Origin: Allosphingosinicella deserti
GTDB taxonomy: Bacteria > Pseudomonadota > Alphaproteobacteria > Sphingomonadales > Sphingomonadaceae
Length of the DNA stretch: 64,000 bases
Assembly: GCF_003012735.1 (NCBI RefSeq)
Contig: NZ_PXYI01000001.1
Location: 558,001-622,000, forward strand
Direction of reading: 5' to 3'
Made by a program: the position numbers and the translations under genes. Below are positions 35,728-44,442 of the stretch, piece after piece. The notes under the pieces were generated by a model. That model was not told the origin of the DNA. It saw only the letters and a program-made list of their open reading frames with translations, and did no database searches. The first letter of the stretch is position 1, and each line of letters opens with the position of its first letter.

Positions 35728-36817
35728 AGCGACCGGGCTGAGCGTTCGCATGAAGCTCACACTGAGTTACGCCGGGTTCCTCATGATAGCCGGCGCTTTG
35801 CTCCTCGCCGCGGTTTGGGTGTTCCTGCTGCGGGGCGTGCCCGCGAGCAATTTCCGTCCGGGATTTTCCGATTTCCTGCGCGTTTTCGACCCGAGCAATT
35901 TCGGGCCACGCATCTTCGTTCCTGCAGCCGTCGTGGCCTTGGCGTTCCTGCTTGCGTTCGGGCTCCTCGGTGGTTGGCTGCTTGCCGGTCGAATGCTCGC
36001 TCCGCTCGCACGCATAACTCATGCCACCCGCATTGTCGCGAATGGCTCACTCTCCCATCGTATCGAACTGCAAGGGCCGCGAGACGAACTCCATGAACTC
36101 GCCGACAGCTTCGACACCATGGTCTCACGGCTTGAGCACACGATTGCGGAACAGAGAAGGTTCGCCGCCAATGCGTCACACGAACTGCGCACTCCGCTGG
36201 CGACCACCAAGGCACTGCTCGAAGTCGCGCTCAAGGATCCGAGCGGAGCTAGGACCGAACTCATTGGCCGCCTCCATCACGTCAATGCCCGGGCGATCGA
36301 TCTTACCGAGGCGCTGCTCATGCTCAGCCGTGCTGACCAGGGGGCCTTCGCACGAGAAACGCTCGACCTCTCATTGCTGATGGAAGAATCCGCGGAAACA
36401 CTGCTTACCTTGGCGGAAAGACGCGGAGTCGCCCTCCACAGCTCCTCCACCGTCACGCCAGTGGTCGGATCCGGGGCACTGCTCCTGCAAATGACGACGA
36501 ACCTCCTTCACAACGCCATTGTGCACAATCTGCCTCAGCACGGTAAAGTCTGGGTCGAAACCAGTCTTGTGCCTGATGCAGCGCTGCTCACAGTGGAGAA
36601 TTCTGGACCCACCATCGAGCCTGCTGCGATCCCCGTCCTCCTGGAGCCGTTCCAGCGGGGAGCCGGGCGAATTCGCACAGGCGACTCAGGCGTCGGTCTC
36701 GGTTTGGCAATCGTCAGGAGCATCGTTCGTGCACATCAAGGGAGCCTCGTCCTAAGCGCACGCACCTGCGGCGGGCTTCGCGTCGCGGTACGTCTCCCCG
36801 CGGCCCTGATGCACTGA
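35720..36817 (+). CDS. Sensor histidine kinase, partner of the OmpR regulator
   Basis: A 365-residue kinase from a GTG that overlaps the regulator stop by eight bases, with GAGGTGG six bases upstream. Two membrane spans (about residues 13-36 and 67-92) bracket a short periplasmic loop of about 30 residues, an intramembrane-sensing-like layout. HAMP follows, then the phospho-His in ASHELRTPLA, the N box NLLHNAIVHN and G boxes in GDSGVGLGLAIV. Kinases with tiny sensor loops next to FtsX-type exporters often sense cell-envelope antibiotics with help from the transporter; here that is inference. Confidence 0.88.
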   Translation: MDRATGLSVRMKLTLSYAGFLMIAGALLLAAVWVFLLRGVPASNFRPGFSDFLRVFDPSNFGPRIFVPAAVVALAFLLAFGLLGGWLLAGRMLAPLARITHATRIVANGSLSHRIELQGPRDELHELADSFDTMVSRLEHTIAEQRRFAANASHELRTPLATTKALLEVALKDPSGARTELIGRLHHVNARAIDLTEALLMLSRADQGAFARETLDLSLLMEESAETLLTLAERRGVALHSSSTVTPVVGSGALLLQMTTNLLHNAIVHNLPQHGKVWVETSLVPDAALLTVENSGPTIEPAAIPVLLEPFQRGAGRIRTGDSGVGLGLAIVRSIVRAHQGSLVLSARTCGGLRVAVRLPAALMH

Positions 36818-37017
36818 CGAATGTCTACGAGCGTTGCTGCCGCCCCGGCTCAGGAGCCATGCCGACTATCATCCGCGCAGCGGCGTTGTCTTCTCCTCGC
36901 CAATCGGACGAGCGCTTTAACAACACCAGCCTCCGCTTTCGGAGCAGGTGGCGAGGCAAATAGCGCCGCCTGGGACGATGCCAATCACGCACGATGGAAC
37001 GTGGAGCCCAAAGCTCC

Positions 37018-37869
37018 CTACGAAGCGATCCGCTTCAGGGCCGGCCACCAGCTGTCTTCCACCGGAAGGCCGAAAGTCTCTCCGAGCACGCGCTCTACGC
37101 CGGCCAAGTCGAGCGTCTCGCGATGAACCTCACCCTTTGCGCCGCGAACCGTAAGTTCCCTGTCGAAGAGGGAGATCCGGCTCTCGGAAGTCACCCGGGC
37201 GACGATCAAATGGCGGGTGAAGATCGACATCGGGTGCGTCGACGTGAACCAGTTCGCGACCTCAAGGTCGATGTTCATTGGTGGCTCGAAGTAGACCTCG
37301 TACACCGGAACCCACTCGTCGGCGAGCTTCAGCTCGAGCAACTTGCCGAAGCGAGTGTTAGACAAGCGGTAGCTACCGAGAGGCGTCGGCTGAACCGCTT
37401 CGCTGTTCCACAGGAGAGGCCCAGTCGGTACGGCCGTACCGAAACCCACGTCCACGAGCCACTCCTCGCCGGCCAGTCGGGTAAGGAGGCACATGTGGGT
37501 ACGAAGCGGCCATGCGCCTTCGTCCCGGCCCCCCCAGACGACGCGGGCGATCCGTGGCTCCACTTCAAATCCGACGTGCTCCAGCACACGGCGAAAAAGC
37601 CCGTTCTGTTCGAAACAATAGCCGCCCCGGCGTCGCGCGACGAGTTTCTCCTCCACATGACCCGGGCTCAGGTCGACGCCGACCTGGGTCAGGACATCGA
37701 GTGCTTCGAACGGAATGGCGGCGATGTGATCGCGCTGCAGCTCCCGGAGCAGGTCGGCGCCGGGGCCGCCCCTCCCATCGTGGCCGATCCGCGAGAGATA
37801 TGCCGCGACGTCGAGCGGCATGTCCGCTTCACCGCTAGTTTGGAATCGCGAGTGGTCGAGCTTTGCCAT
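37018..37869 (-). CDS. nat: Arylamine N-acetyltransferase
   Basis: A 283-residue NAT that transfers acetyl from acetyl-CoA to arylamines and hydrazines. The catalytic triad is visible: Cys85 in RGGYCFEQN, His125 in RTHMCLL and Asp140 in LVDVGFG. DHIAAIPFEALDVL is the family N-terminal motif. The ATG at 37,869 has a GAGGAAGG site. It is divergent from a LysR gene 286 bp away, which probably regulates it in response to an aromatic amine. Confidence 0.92.
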   Translation of the reverse strand: MAKLDHSRFQTSGEADMPLDVAAYLSRIGHDGRGGPGADLLRELQRDHIAAIPFEALDVLTQVGVDLSPGHVEEKLVARRRGGYCFEQNGLFRRVLEHVGFEVEPRIARVVWGGRDEGAWPLRTHMCLLTRLAGEEWLVDVGFGTAVPTGPLLWNSEAVQPTPLGSYRLSNTRFGKLLELKLADEWVPVYEVYFEPPMNIDLEVANWFTSTHPMSIFTRHLIVARVTSESRISLFDRELTVRGAKGEVHRETLDLAGVERVLGETFGLPVEDSWWPALKRIAS

Positions 37870-37946
37870 GGTTCCTTCCTCAGAATGCCGCGTGTGCGAC
37901 CCTTCAAATCTAGCTCTGGACATGATCAGGAAAAGTGCTGCCTTGT

Positions 37947-37961
37947 TGATAAGTTTGATCA
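37947..37961. promoter_or_regulatory. Possible LysR binding site between nat and lysR
   Basis: An imperfect dyad TGAT-N7-ATCA fits the T-N11-A core of LysR sites and lies in the 286-bp divergent region, 78 bp before the nat start. No footprint evidence; short dyads arise by chance. Confidence 0.3.
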
Positions 37962-38154
37962 CATAAGCGGATCACCCGAAACAGGGGCGAGAAGAATGTC
38001 GAGAAGCCTTGAACCGCCTCGAGAGCGGCCGGCGCAACGTCTTCGCTGGCAGCAGGACCACGCCTGCAACCGCCACGAGCGCTCCGTCACTTCCCCGGAG
38101 GCCTCCGAGCCTGCTCCTCGACGAGCTGTTTTCGTTTGCTGGATGGACCTTTGA

Positions 38155-39093
38155 ATGCTCGACGCAATGACACTCGACCAGATCCGCACTTTCGTCGCCG
38201 TAGCGGAGACCGGGAGCTTCCGCTCGGCGGCAGCTCGTCTCTCTCGCGTTCAGTCCGGCGTCAGCAACGCGATCGCCAATCTTGAGGCTGCGTTGGGGGT
38301 GGCGCTGTTTGACCGGAGTGGGCATCGGCCGCTACTCACCGCTGAGGGGCAGGCGCTGCTCACCAATGCAAGGGACGTGCTGCTTCGCGTTGACACGATG
38401 CGTGCCCGGGCGCGGGGCCTCGGCGCCGGTGTTGAACTCGAATTCTCCTTGTCGGTGGATACGCTATTCCCAATCGCAGACGTTGCCGAGGCGCTGAGCA
38501 GCCTGCGTACAGCCTTTCCCAGCGTCGCAATTCGACTCTCAGTCGAACCTTTGGGAGGTCCGATCAGCGCGCTGATCGACAAACGTTGCAACTTGGCGGT
38601 GATTGTCGGGGAAGATTTCCGCGATCCGCGTGTGGCGATCCAAGCGCTGTCCTCCATCGAACTCGTCGCGGTCGTTGCGCCGGGGCACCCTCTGGCGGAC
38701 AGGGCGCCGGAACAGATGCTCGAACTGCTCGACATCGCGGATCACCTCCAGATCGTGCAGTCGGATCCAACGTCGCTCACGGAGGGCCGTGACTTCGGGG
38801 TGTTGTCGCCTCAGACCTGCCGGGTAAGCAACCAGGACACCAAGCATGCACTCATCCGAGCCGGCCTCGGCTGGGGACGACTTCCCTTGTGGCAAGTCGA
38901 GCGGGATTTGCTGGAGGGGCGACTGATGCGGCTCAACACGCACGCGCTCGGGCGCAACAGCCAAGTCATATCCGAGGCATACCTTGCCAGGAGGCTGGAC
39001 GACCCGCTGGGGCCTGTAGCCGAAGCGTTCACTGCGATGCTCCGCGCGGCCGCGGCACGCGGGCGGCCTGATCACGATATTGGATCGGCTTGA
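38155..39093 (+). CDS. LysR-family transcriptional regulator
   Basis: A 312-residue LTTR. The N-terminal winged helix reads LDQIRTFVAVAETGSFRSAA, then NAIANLEAALGVALFDR. The effector domain starts near residue 95. The ATG at 38,167 is an alternative start four codons in. Divergence from nat makes that gene the likely target. The effector cannot be predicted. Confidence 0.9.
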   Translation: MLDAMTLDQIRTFVAVAETGSFRSAAARLSRVQSGVSNAIANLEAALGVALFDRSGHRPLLTAEGQALLTNARDVLLRVDTMRARARGLGAGVELEFSLSVDTLFPIADVAEALSSLRTAFPSVAIRLSVEPLGGPISALIDKRCNLAVIVGEDFRDPRVAIQALSSIELVAVVAPGHPLADRAPEQMLELLDIADHLQIVQSDPTSLTEGRDFGVLSPQTCRVSNQDTKHALIRAGLGWGRLPLWQVERDLLEGRLMRLNTHALGRNSQVISEAYLARRLDDPLGPVAEAFTAMLRAAAARGRPDHDIGSA

Positions 39094-39162
39094 TCTAACT
39101 TTCGGCACTTGCGGGCAAGTTTATTACCCGGATGATACTCCTCGCAATCACGAGGAGCAGCC

Positions 39163-39411
39163 ATGTCTTTCCAAGCCTATCTCGACAACATCGAATCAAA
39201 GACCGGGAACACAGCCGCAGATTTCCGCCGGCTGGCGGAAGAGAAGGGCTTCACCGGGGAAGGGACGCTGCGGAAGGGTGTCAAGGCGGGGACGATCCTG
39301 GAGTGGCTTGCTGCGGATTTTGGCCTCGGCCGAGGCCATGGAATGGCCATCGTAGCGCTGCTCAAAGGGACGAAGTCGCCCGTCAACACCGATCAGTCCA
39401 CCGCCCTCTGA
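39163..39411 (+). CDS. DUF4287 protein
   Basis: An 82-residue protein with the DUF4287 layout: MSFQAYLDNIESKTGNTAAD, a helical middle, then GRGHGMAIVALLKG. Members occur widely in soil bacteria as small helical proteins of unknown function, sometimes fused to DUF5655. GAGGAGC lies just upstream of the ATG. It precedes a broken transporter gene by five bases. Confidence 0.85.
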   Translation: MSFQAYLDNIESKTGNTAADFRRLAEEKGFTGEGTLRKGVKAGTILEWLAADFGLGRGHGMAIVALLKGTKSPVNTDQSTAL

Positions 39412-39416
39412 GCGCA

Positions 39417-40300
39417 ATGCTCGTACTCGCCGTTGCGCTCGGTCTGCTAGCCGCCATCCTGTGGGGCCTTACGGATGTACTAGCCCAACGCGCGACCCGC
39501 CTCTCCGGCCTTCTGCGCACAATGTTCTATTCTCAGCTGCTTGGGATGCTGGCGTCGGGGGCCTGGGTGCTGCTTGCCTATGACCTCGATGCGCTTGCGC
39601 AGGCTTCTCCATTGGCGTGGATCGCTGCTGTGCTGGCAGGGGCGTTCGGTCTGGTCGCCACTGCGTGTCTTTATCGTGCCTTGCAACTCGGTGACATCAC
39701 CGTGGTGGCACCGATCACGGCTGGCTACGGCGCTGTGACCGTGGTGCTCGGCGCGCTCACGCGTCAGACGTTGAATACAGGAAGCGCAACGGGACTGGCC
39801 GCCTGCGCCGCGGGCGCGATGATCTCAGCCTACGCCCCGTCGCAGGCGACTGGCAGCACTGCAGGCAGTTCTGCGACAAAGTCTATACTCCTGGCGGTCG
39901 CGGCTGCGTCCTTCTACGGTACGCACTTCTGGCTCCTCGGCCTGTACGCAGCTCCGGCACTTGGGCCGATAGCTCCGTTCTGGTCTACTACCTGCTAGGG
40001 TTTGGCGGGGTTGGGCTGACAGCCTATGCGATGAAGGTACCTCTTCGGTTCGCTTCCGTCGGCGCGGCTACCCCGGCCTTCTCGGCGGCCGTCGTTGCTA
40101 TTGCTGGTTTCCTCGCGCTCGCCTGGGGCTTCTCGACCGGGAGAGTCGCACTGGTGAGCGTACTCAGCTCTCTTCAGAGCGGCGTCTCCGTCCTGCTGGT
40201 GGCGCTCCTGACGCGAAAGTCTCCTGGCGCCGCCCAGATCGCCGGTCTCGCGCTCGTGACCCTCGGCTTAGGCTCCATACACGCATTTCGAAATTCATGA
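39417..40300 (+). pseudogene. DMT/EamA-family transporter, frameshifted in the middle
   Basis: From the ATG at 39,417 the first frame encodes six membrane spans of an EamA half (LAAILWGLTDVLAQRATRLS, then YRALQLGDITVVAPI), then meets TAG at 39,996 just after GPIAP. The next frame continues LVYYLLGFGGVGLTAYA and the second EamA half to 40,300. Loss of one base near 39,978 explains it; restored, the protein would be 294 residues with ten spans, the normal size. Either inactivated or an assembly error. Confidence 0.75.
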
Positions 40301-40755
40301 TGAGGCACACACAGATGCAGCGAGGAATCCCTACCGCTTTGTGGTCCGGCCGTGTGCTGACTACACTCTTTGCATTGTTCATGGCTGGCGGCTCTATCGC
40401 ACCGAAGTTGCTTGGAGCGCAGGTCGCTTCACAAAGGCTCGTCCAACTTGGATGGCCGCCTGCTGCCGCGTTCCCGATCGGCCTCGTGGAGCTTGCGTGC
40501 CTGCTCCTCTTCCTGTGGTCCCGGACGAGCCTGCTGGGCGCGGTGCTGATGACTGGGCTGCTCGGCGGCGCCATGGCAACGCACCTTCGCGCTGCCAGTC
40601 CCTTCTTCAGTCACAGCTTGTTCAGCGTCTATCTCGGGGCAGCCATGTGGGCTGGCTTGTGGCTTCGCGATCCCGCAGTTCGGGCCGTGCTGCCCTTGCA
40701 TCGGAATTTGGCTCCAGCCCGGCACGCTGGTCAGCATCAGGAGGAGCGGCCGTGA
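40297..40755 (+). CDS. DoxX-like membrane protein
   Basis: A 152-residue protein with four spans in the DoxX/DUF6069-like style: FALFMAGGSIAPKLLGAQ opening, PIGLVELACLLLFLW, GAVLMTGLLGGAMATHLR and a C-terminal SVYLGAAMWAGLWLRD. GGAMATHLR after a glycine turn is a repeated DoxX-family feature. The start overlaps the transporter stop (ATGA) and the end overlaps the oxidoreductase start (GTGA), so it is part of a coupled operon. Confidence 0.8.
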   Translation: MMRHTQMQRGIPTALWSGRVLTTLFALFMAGGSIAPKLLGAQVASQRLVQLGWPPAAAFPIGLVELACLLLFLWSRTSLLGAVLMTGLLGGAMATHLRAASPFFSHSLFSVYLGAAMWAGLWLRDPAVRAVLPLHRNLAPARHAGQHQEERP

Positions 40756-41795
40756 TCAACCGTCAGCTCAGAGTGCGGGCAAGGCCTTCCGGACCCGTAG
40801 AAGACAGACATTTCGAACTTCGGACGGGGCCGGTCCCGGAACTCGCAGAGGGCGAGGCACTGATCCGGGTGGATTGGCTGGGGATCGATCCCACGCAACG
40901 AACCTGGTTGAACCCGAGCGCCACCTATGTGCAGCCGGTTGCCTTAGGGGAGGTGATGCGCGGGAGCGGCGTCGGCCAGGTCGTTCGGTCACGGTCGCAG
41001 CTCTACCGAGTGGGTGATTGGGTTTACGGCCTAACGGGCTGGCAGGATTATGTGGTGGCGCGCGAGAGCGGCGTCGGCGGCTTGAACGTCGCGCCGCCGG
41101 GGGTTGAGCCTCGCGCATTTCTGAGCGTTCTCGGAGTGAACGGCCTCACCGCATATTTCGGAATGACGCGCGTGGCACAGGCACAGACGGGCAAGTCGGT
41201 CTTTGTGTCGGCAGCCGCGGGGATCACCGGCTCGATCGCCGGGCAGATTGCGCAGATCAACGGCTGCCATGTGATCGGCTCGGCTGGTGGTCCCGCGAAG
41301 GCGAAGTGGGTCAGGGAGGTGGCCGGCCTCGACGGCTGCGTCGACTACAAATCGGAGGATCTTGCGGCAGGCCTCAAAGCATTTGCGCCGTCTGGACTCG
41401 ACATCGTGTTCGACAGTGTTGGCGGAAACGTCTTGGAAGCAGCTCTTGGTGCGATTGCGCCCCACGCACATGTCGTTCTTAATGGCAGCATCTCGTCTGG
41501 GTACGGCGAGAAAAGCTACGGGGCAGGGCCGGCAAACTACATGGAGCTGGCCTTTAAACGTGCGAAGATGGAAGGTTTCATCTTCCTGGACTTCCTCGCC
41601 GAGTTTCCTGAAGCTTTTGCCGATCTAACCTCATGGCTGGCACAGGGGCTTATCCAGTTCGAGGAAACCATTGCCGAAGGACTCGCGTCCGCGCCTCGGG
41701 CGTTGCAAGGGCTTTTCGAGGGTCGGAACATCGGCAAGCAATTGGTTCGGGTCGCCTCTGACCGCGATGATGAACTCGCTCTGGCTCTCCAGTGA
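40752..41795 (+). CDS. NADP-dependent MDR-family oxidoreductase (CurA/LTB4DH type)
   Basis: A 347-residue zinc-free medium-chain reductase. The GTG at 40,752 overlaps the DoxX-like stop and has AGGAGG upstream. The nucleotide fold is VSAAAGITGSIAGQIAQ, and DWLGIDPTQRTWL and FFL-like EGFIFLDFLAEF are typical of leukotriene B4 dehydrogenase/CurA relatives that reduce alpha,beta-unsaturated ketones or aldehydes. The substrate is unknown. Together with the DoxX-like gene it suggests a redox detoxification unit. Confidence 0.88.
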   Translation: MINRQLRVRARPSGPVEDRHFELRTGPVPELAEGEALIRVDWLGIDPTQRTWLNPSATYVQPVALGEVMRGSGVGQVVRSRSQLYRVGDWVYGLTGWQDYVVARESGVGGLNVAPPGVEPRAFLSVLGVNGLTAYFGMTRVAQAQTGKSVFVSAAAGITGSIAGQIAQINGCHVIGSAGGPAKAKWVREVAGLDGCVDYKSEDLAAGLKAFAPSGLDIVFDSVGGNVLEAALGAIAPHAHVVLNGSISSGYGEKSYGAGPANYMELAFKRAKMEGFIFLDFLAEFPEAFADLTSWLAQGLIQFEETIAEGLASAPRALQGLFEGRNIGKQLVRVASDRDDELALALQ

Positions 41796-41978
41796 TCAGC
41801 GGCGCGCTACATTTCGGCCTCGCACCTGCAAGCACCCGATCCCATTTCGGCCAGTCAGCCGCTTGGAGCGCCCGCAGTCTGGCCAGGCGCATTGGCTGGA
41901 ATCCTTACCACGCCGGGACGACGCGAGCGCTGCATCGCTCCGCCACCAATTCGGAAAAGAAAAGGCTTCTGTGATAAA

Positions 41979-42812
41979 ATGTTTATCGCACAGATTTCAG
42001 ATCCGCATCTGCATGCCGACGCGGCCCACCCGAACAACCAACGCTTCCTGTCCGTCATCGAGCATCTGAACACGCTGGAGCCCCGGCCCGATAGGTTGGT
42101 CGTGACCGGGGACCTGACGGACGACGGCGCTGAACCAAGCTATCGCCTGCTGCGAAAGGCGCTTGAACGCTGCCCGTTCCCGGCGCATCTCACCATCGGC
42201 AACCACGACGCTCGCGCTACCTTCCTAGAGGTATTCCCCGACGTACCGGCGACCGATGGCTTCGTTCAAAGCAGGATCGCTCTCGGTGGCCTTCACCTGA
42301 TCCTGCTCGACACGAACTCACCTGACCGGGAAGGAGGATCTTACTGCTCGGTTCGCGCCGATTGGCTGAGAAGGGAACTGGCTGAGCTGGGCACCGAGCC
42401 CGTGCTGATCATGATGCACCATCCTCCGTGCGATATCGGCATCCCATGGATCGACCCAGGCTCTTCTGCGGAGTGGGCGATGCGGATCAGATCTGCTCTC
42501 GGGCAGAGTTCAATCGTCGCGTTGTGCACGGGGCATGTTCACTTGGGCGGCGTCTTCCGTTGGCAGGGGACGCCGGTTCTGACTTGCCCGTCCTCAGCCT
42601 CGGACCTCAGCTTGGGGTTCGCACCGATGCAACGCGGTGTTCCAGACGGTCGCCCGCTTGTGGAGCAGGGTGCGCCCGGTTTCGCGTTGCATCGCTGGAG
42701 CGGCGATGCGTTGGCCACGTACTTCGGCCGGTGTCCCGAGCGTGTTCTGGCGGTCTGGGACGAGGCAACGCGGACGATAATCGATCGAATGCTGGAAGAA
42801 GCGTCGGCCTAG
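41979..42812 (+). CDS. Calcineurin-like phosphodiesterase (CpdA/GpdQ type)
   Basis: A 277-residue metallophosphoesterase. All metal motifs are present in order: SDPHLH near the N-terminus, TGDLTDDG, GNHDAR, MHHPP and TGHVHLGG. This class III phosphodiesterase layout covers cAMP phosphodiesterase CpdA and glycerophosphodiesterase GpdQ; the sequence alone does not decide. The ATG at 41,979 is chosen because upstream in-frame sequence is Arg-rich and non-conserved. It follows the oxidoreductase on the same strand after 183 bp. Confidence 0.88.
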   Translation: MFIAQISDPHLHADAAHPNNQRFLSVIEHLNTLEPRPDRLVVTGDLTDDGAEPSYRLLRKALERCPFPAHLTIGNHDARATFLEVFPDVPATDGFVQSRIALGGLHLILLDTNSPDREGGSYCSVRADWLRRELAELGTEPVLIMMHHPPCDIGIPWIDPGSSAEWAMRIRSALGQSSIVALCTGHVHLGGVFRWQGTPVLTCPSSASDLSLGFAPMQRGVPDGRPLVEQGAPGFALHRWSGDALATYFGRCPERVLAVWDEATRTIIDRMLEEASA

Positions 42813-43001
42813 GTGGCGTTGCGGAGCTCGGCGAGCGCTCTTCCGACGGTGTATTTTGTGCCTGACACGTCTGGTCCCACGGGCATAAGCACATGAGGCA
42901 ATACGCCCAGGCTAAGAAAACCGTTCACATCAAGGAACAAATACGTCGCGGAAAACGCACGCTTTCTCAAACACGCACATCATCCCTCAGTTGGCTTGAG
43001 T

Positions 43002-43286
43002 ATGGATCAGGAAATCGCACGTTGGAAGATGATGGACCAGCACGGTGAGGTTGTCACCGTGCTGGAGATCAGGGAGTTCGAGAACACAGCATGCTGTCTC
43101 AGCGCAGCCTGGATCGAAGGCATGAGGCGCCTGCAGACGGAGGCGGGCCATTTGGTCACTGAGATCGAAGAGGACTGGTACGCGATCATCGCCACCGGAC
43201 AGGAGCTGCGTCCAATCGAATGCGCACTTGAAAACGTGGAACGGCGAGTGCCCTCCAGGCGGAGTGGCGTAGGCGATGGAAGATGA
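43002..43286 (+). CDS. Small hypothetical acidic protein
   Basis: A 94-residue ORF: MDQEIARWKMMDQHGEVVTV, then CCLSAAWIEGMRRLQTEAGH and VTEIEEDWYAIIATG. It has alternating strand/helix character and a clearly protein-like middle, but no family I recognise. The ribosome site is weak (TTGAG). It stands alone between the phosphodiesterase and the convergent PPOX gene. Confidence 0.5.
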   Translation: MDQEIARWKMMDQHGEVVTVLEIREFENTACCLSAAWIEGMRRLQTEAGHLVTEIEEDWYAIIATGQELRPIECALENVERRVPSRRSGVGDGR

Positions 43287-43347
43287 TGGCGTGCGCTAGG
43301 GCGTTTCGCGGAAGTCTGGGTTGCCCTCGGCGATGACCGAGCCCGCC

Positions 43348-43974
43348 TCAGTAGAGGGTTTCGGTCAAACGCTGGGGAAGCGCCTGGTCGTAGCCTTCGC
43401 CATCGAATTCCGATTTCGACAAGATGCTAAGAATGGTGCCGGCACTCGGAAGATTTTGACGATCGATGTGCGTGGCGGGGTTCCAGATGCTTGATCGGAT
43501 CACTGCTCGGCTACACTGGAAGAAGACACTGCTCACGGTAATACGGAGTACAGACCTGGGCATCTGTCCAGCCACGGAAAAGCGCGCGAGATAAGCCGGT
43601 CCGGACAAAATCTCTGCTGTTCCATTCACCCGTAGTGTCTCGCCTATCCCGGGCACGAGAAAAAGCAACGCTACTCGTGGGTCAACTATGATGTTGCGTA
43701 GGCTATCGATGCGATTGTTGCCACGTCGGTCCGGCAGGAGAATTGTCTTGGCATCTTCAACATGGACGAATCCCGCCGCGTCACCGCGGGGCGTCGCGTC
43801 CAGCCCGTTCGGTCCAGATGTAGCCAGGACAGCGAAAGGCGAGGCTGCGATGAAGGGCCGATACACCGCATGGATATGATCGACCACCTTGATAACGGAT
43901 GGTGATGAAACCTCTCCGTAGAGGGCCTGAAGGTCCTCTATCGTATTGACCCGCACCTCGGTTTCAATGTTCAT
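43348..43974 (-). CDS. Pyridoxamine 5'-phosphate oxidase-like flavoprotein
   Basis: A 208-residue split-barrel flavoprotein of the MSMEG_1061 PPOX type. Core motifs are ASPFAVLATSGPNGLDATPR, GDAAGFVHVEDAKTILLPDR and RNIIVDPRVALLFLVPG. The ATG at 43,974 has GAGGCACC upstream. Relatives bind FMN or F420 and reduce diverse substrates, so no specific reaction can be given. C-terminal CSRAVIRSSIWNP is also family-like. Confidence 0.85.
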   Translation of the reverse strand: MNIETEVRVNTIEDLQALYGEVSSPSVIKVVDHIHAVYRPFIAASPFAVLATSGPNGLDATPRGDAAGFVHVEDAKTILLPDRRGNNRIDSLRNIIVDPRVALLFLVPGIGETLRVNGTAEILSGPAYLARFSVAGQMPRSVLRITVSSVFFQCSRAVIRSSIWNPATHIDRQNLPSAGTILSILSKSEFDGEGYDQALPQRLTETLY

Positions 43975-44442
43975 CGGTGCCTCGCGCTTTGATGCCGCAG
44001 GTTGTGGTGGAGACGCAAAGCTGCGTGATCGCAAGGCAGGACCGACCTCGGCTAACAGGTGGCCGATTGGGAAGAGGCCGCCGGTTAACAGCGCCAGCCC
44101 CAACCGCCTTGATGGCCGACCGAGGCAACAATCGGCTCTTGGCGATAGGTCTTTCGTCAGGCTTCTGCCGAATATCGATGATCAATCCTCGCATAAGGGG
44201 AATGTTTCTATCCACCTTAGCATATCGTTGCCGTATGAGTGCTTGATACATCGTCTGAACGGTGCGCCCGCGAACTCGTCGTCGTACGAGCCACGCCCGA
44301 TCAGGTGCGTCCGCAGCGGTCCGCAGCCATCGTGGTTTGCTACGGGAAGCCGGAGGATCGTGGAAGGTTGGGGGCGCTGAGACCTACCGCATAGAACCGG
44401 CAGCCTAAGCACCTCGATGACCGCCGCTACAGAGCCACGCTC
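43975..44442. other. 468-bp stretch without a supported gene
   Basis: Short ORFs cross it on both strands. One minus-strand ORF (44,182-44,412) ends with a protein-like SYGNDMLRWIETFPLCED but has no ribosome site or recognised family. Otherwise nothing is seen; it should hold the PPOX promoter. Confidence 0.4.

Noticed and set aside
29763-36817. Lasso or lanthipeptide biosynthetic cluster
   Set aside because: An exporter, hydrolase and small ORF are present, but there is no B1/B2 protease, asparagine-synthetase-like cyclase, LanM/LanB or peptidase-domain transporter.
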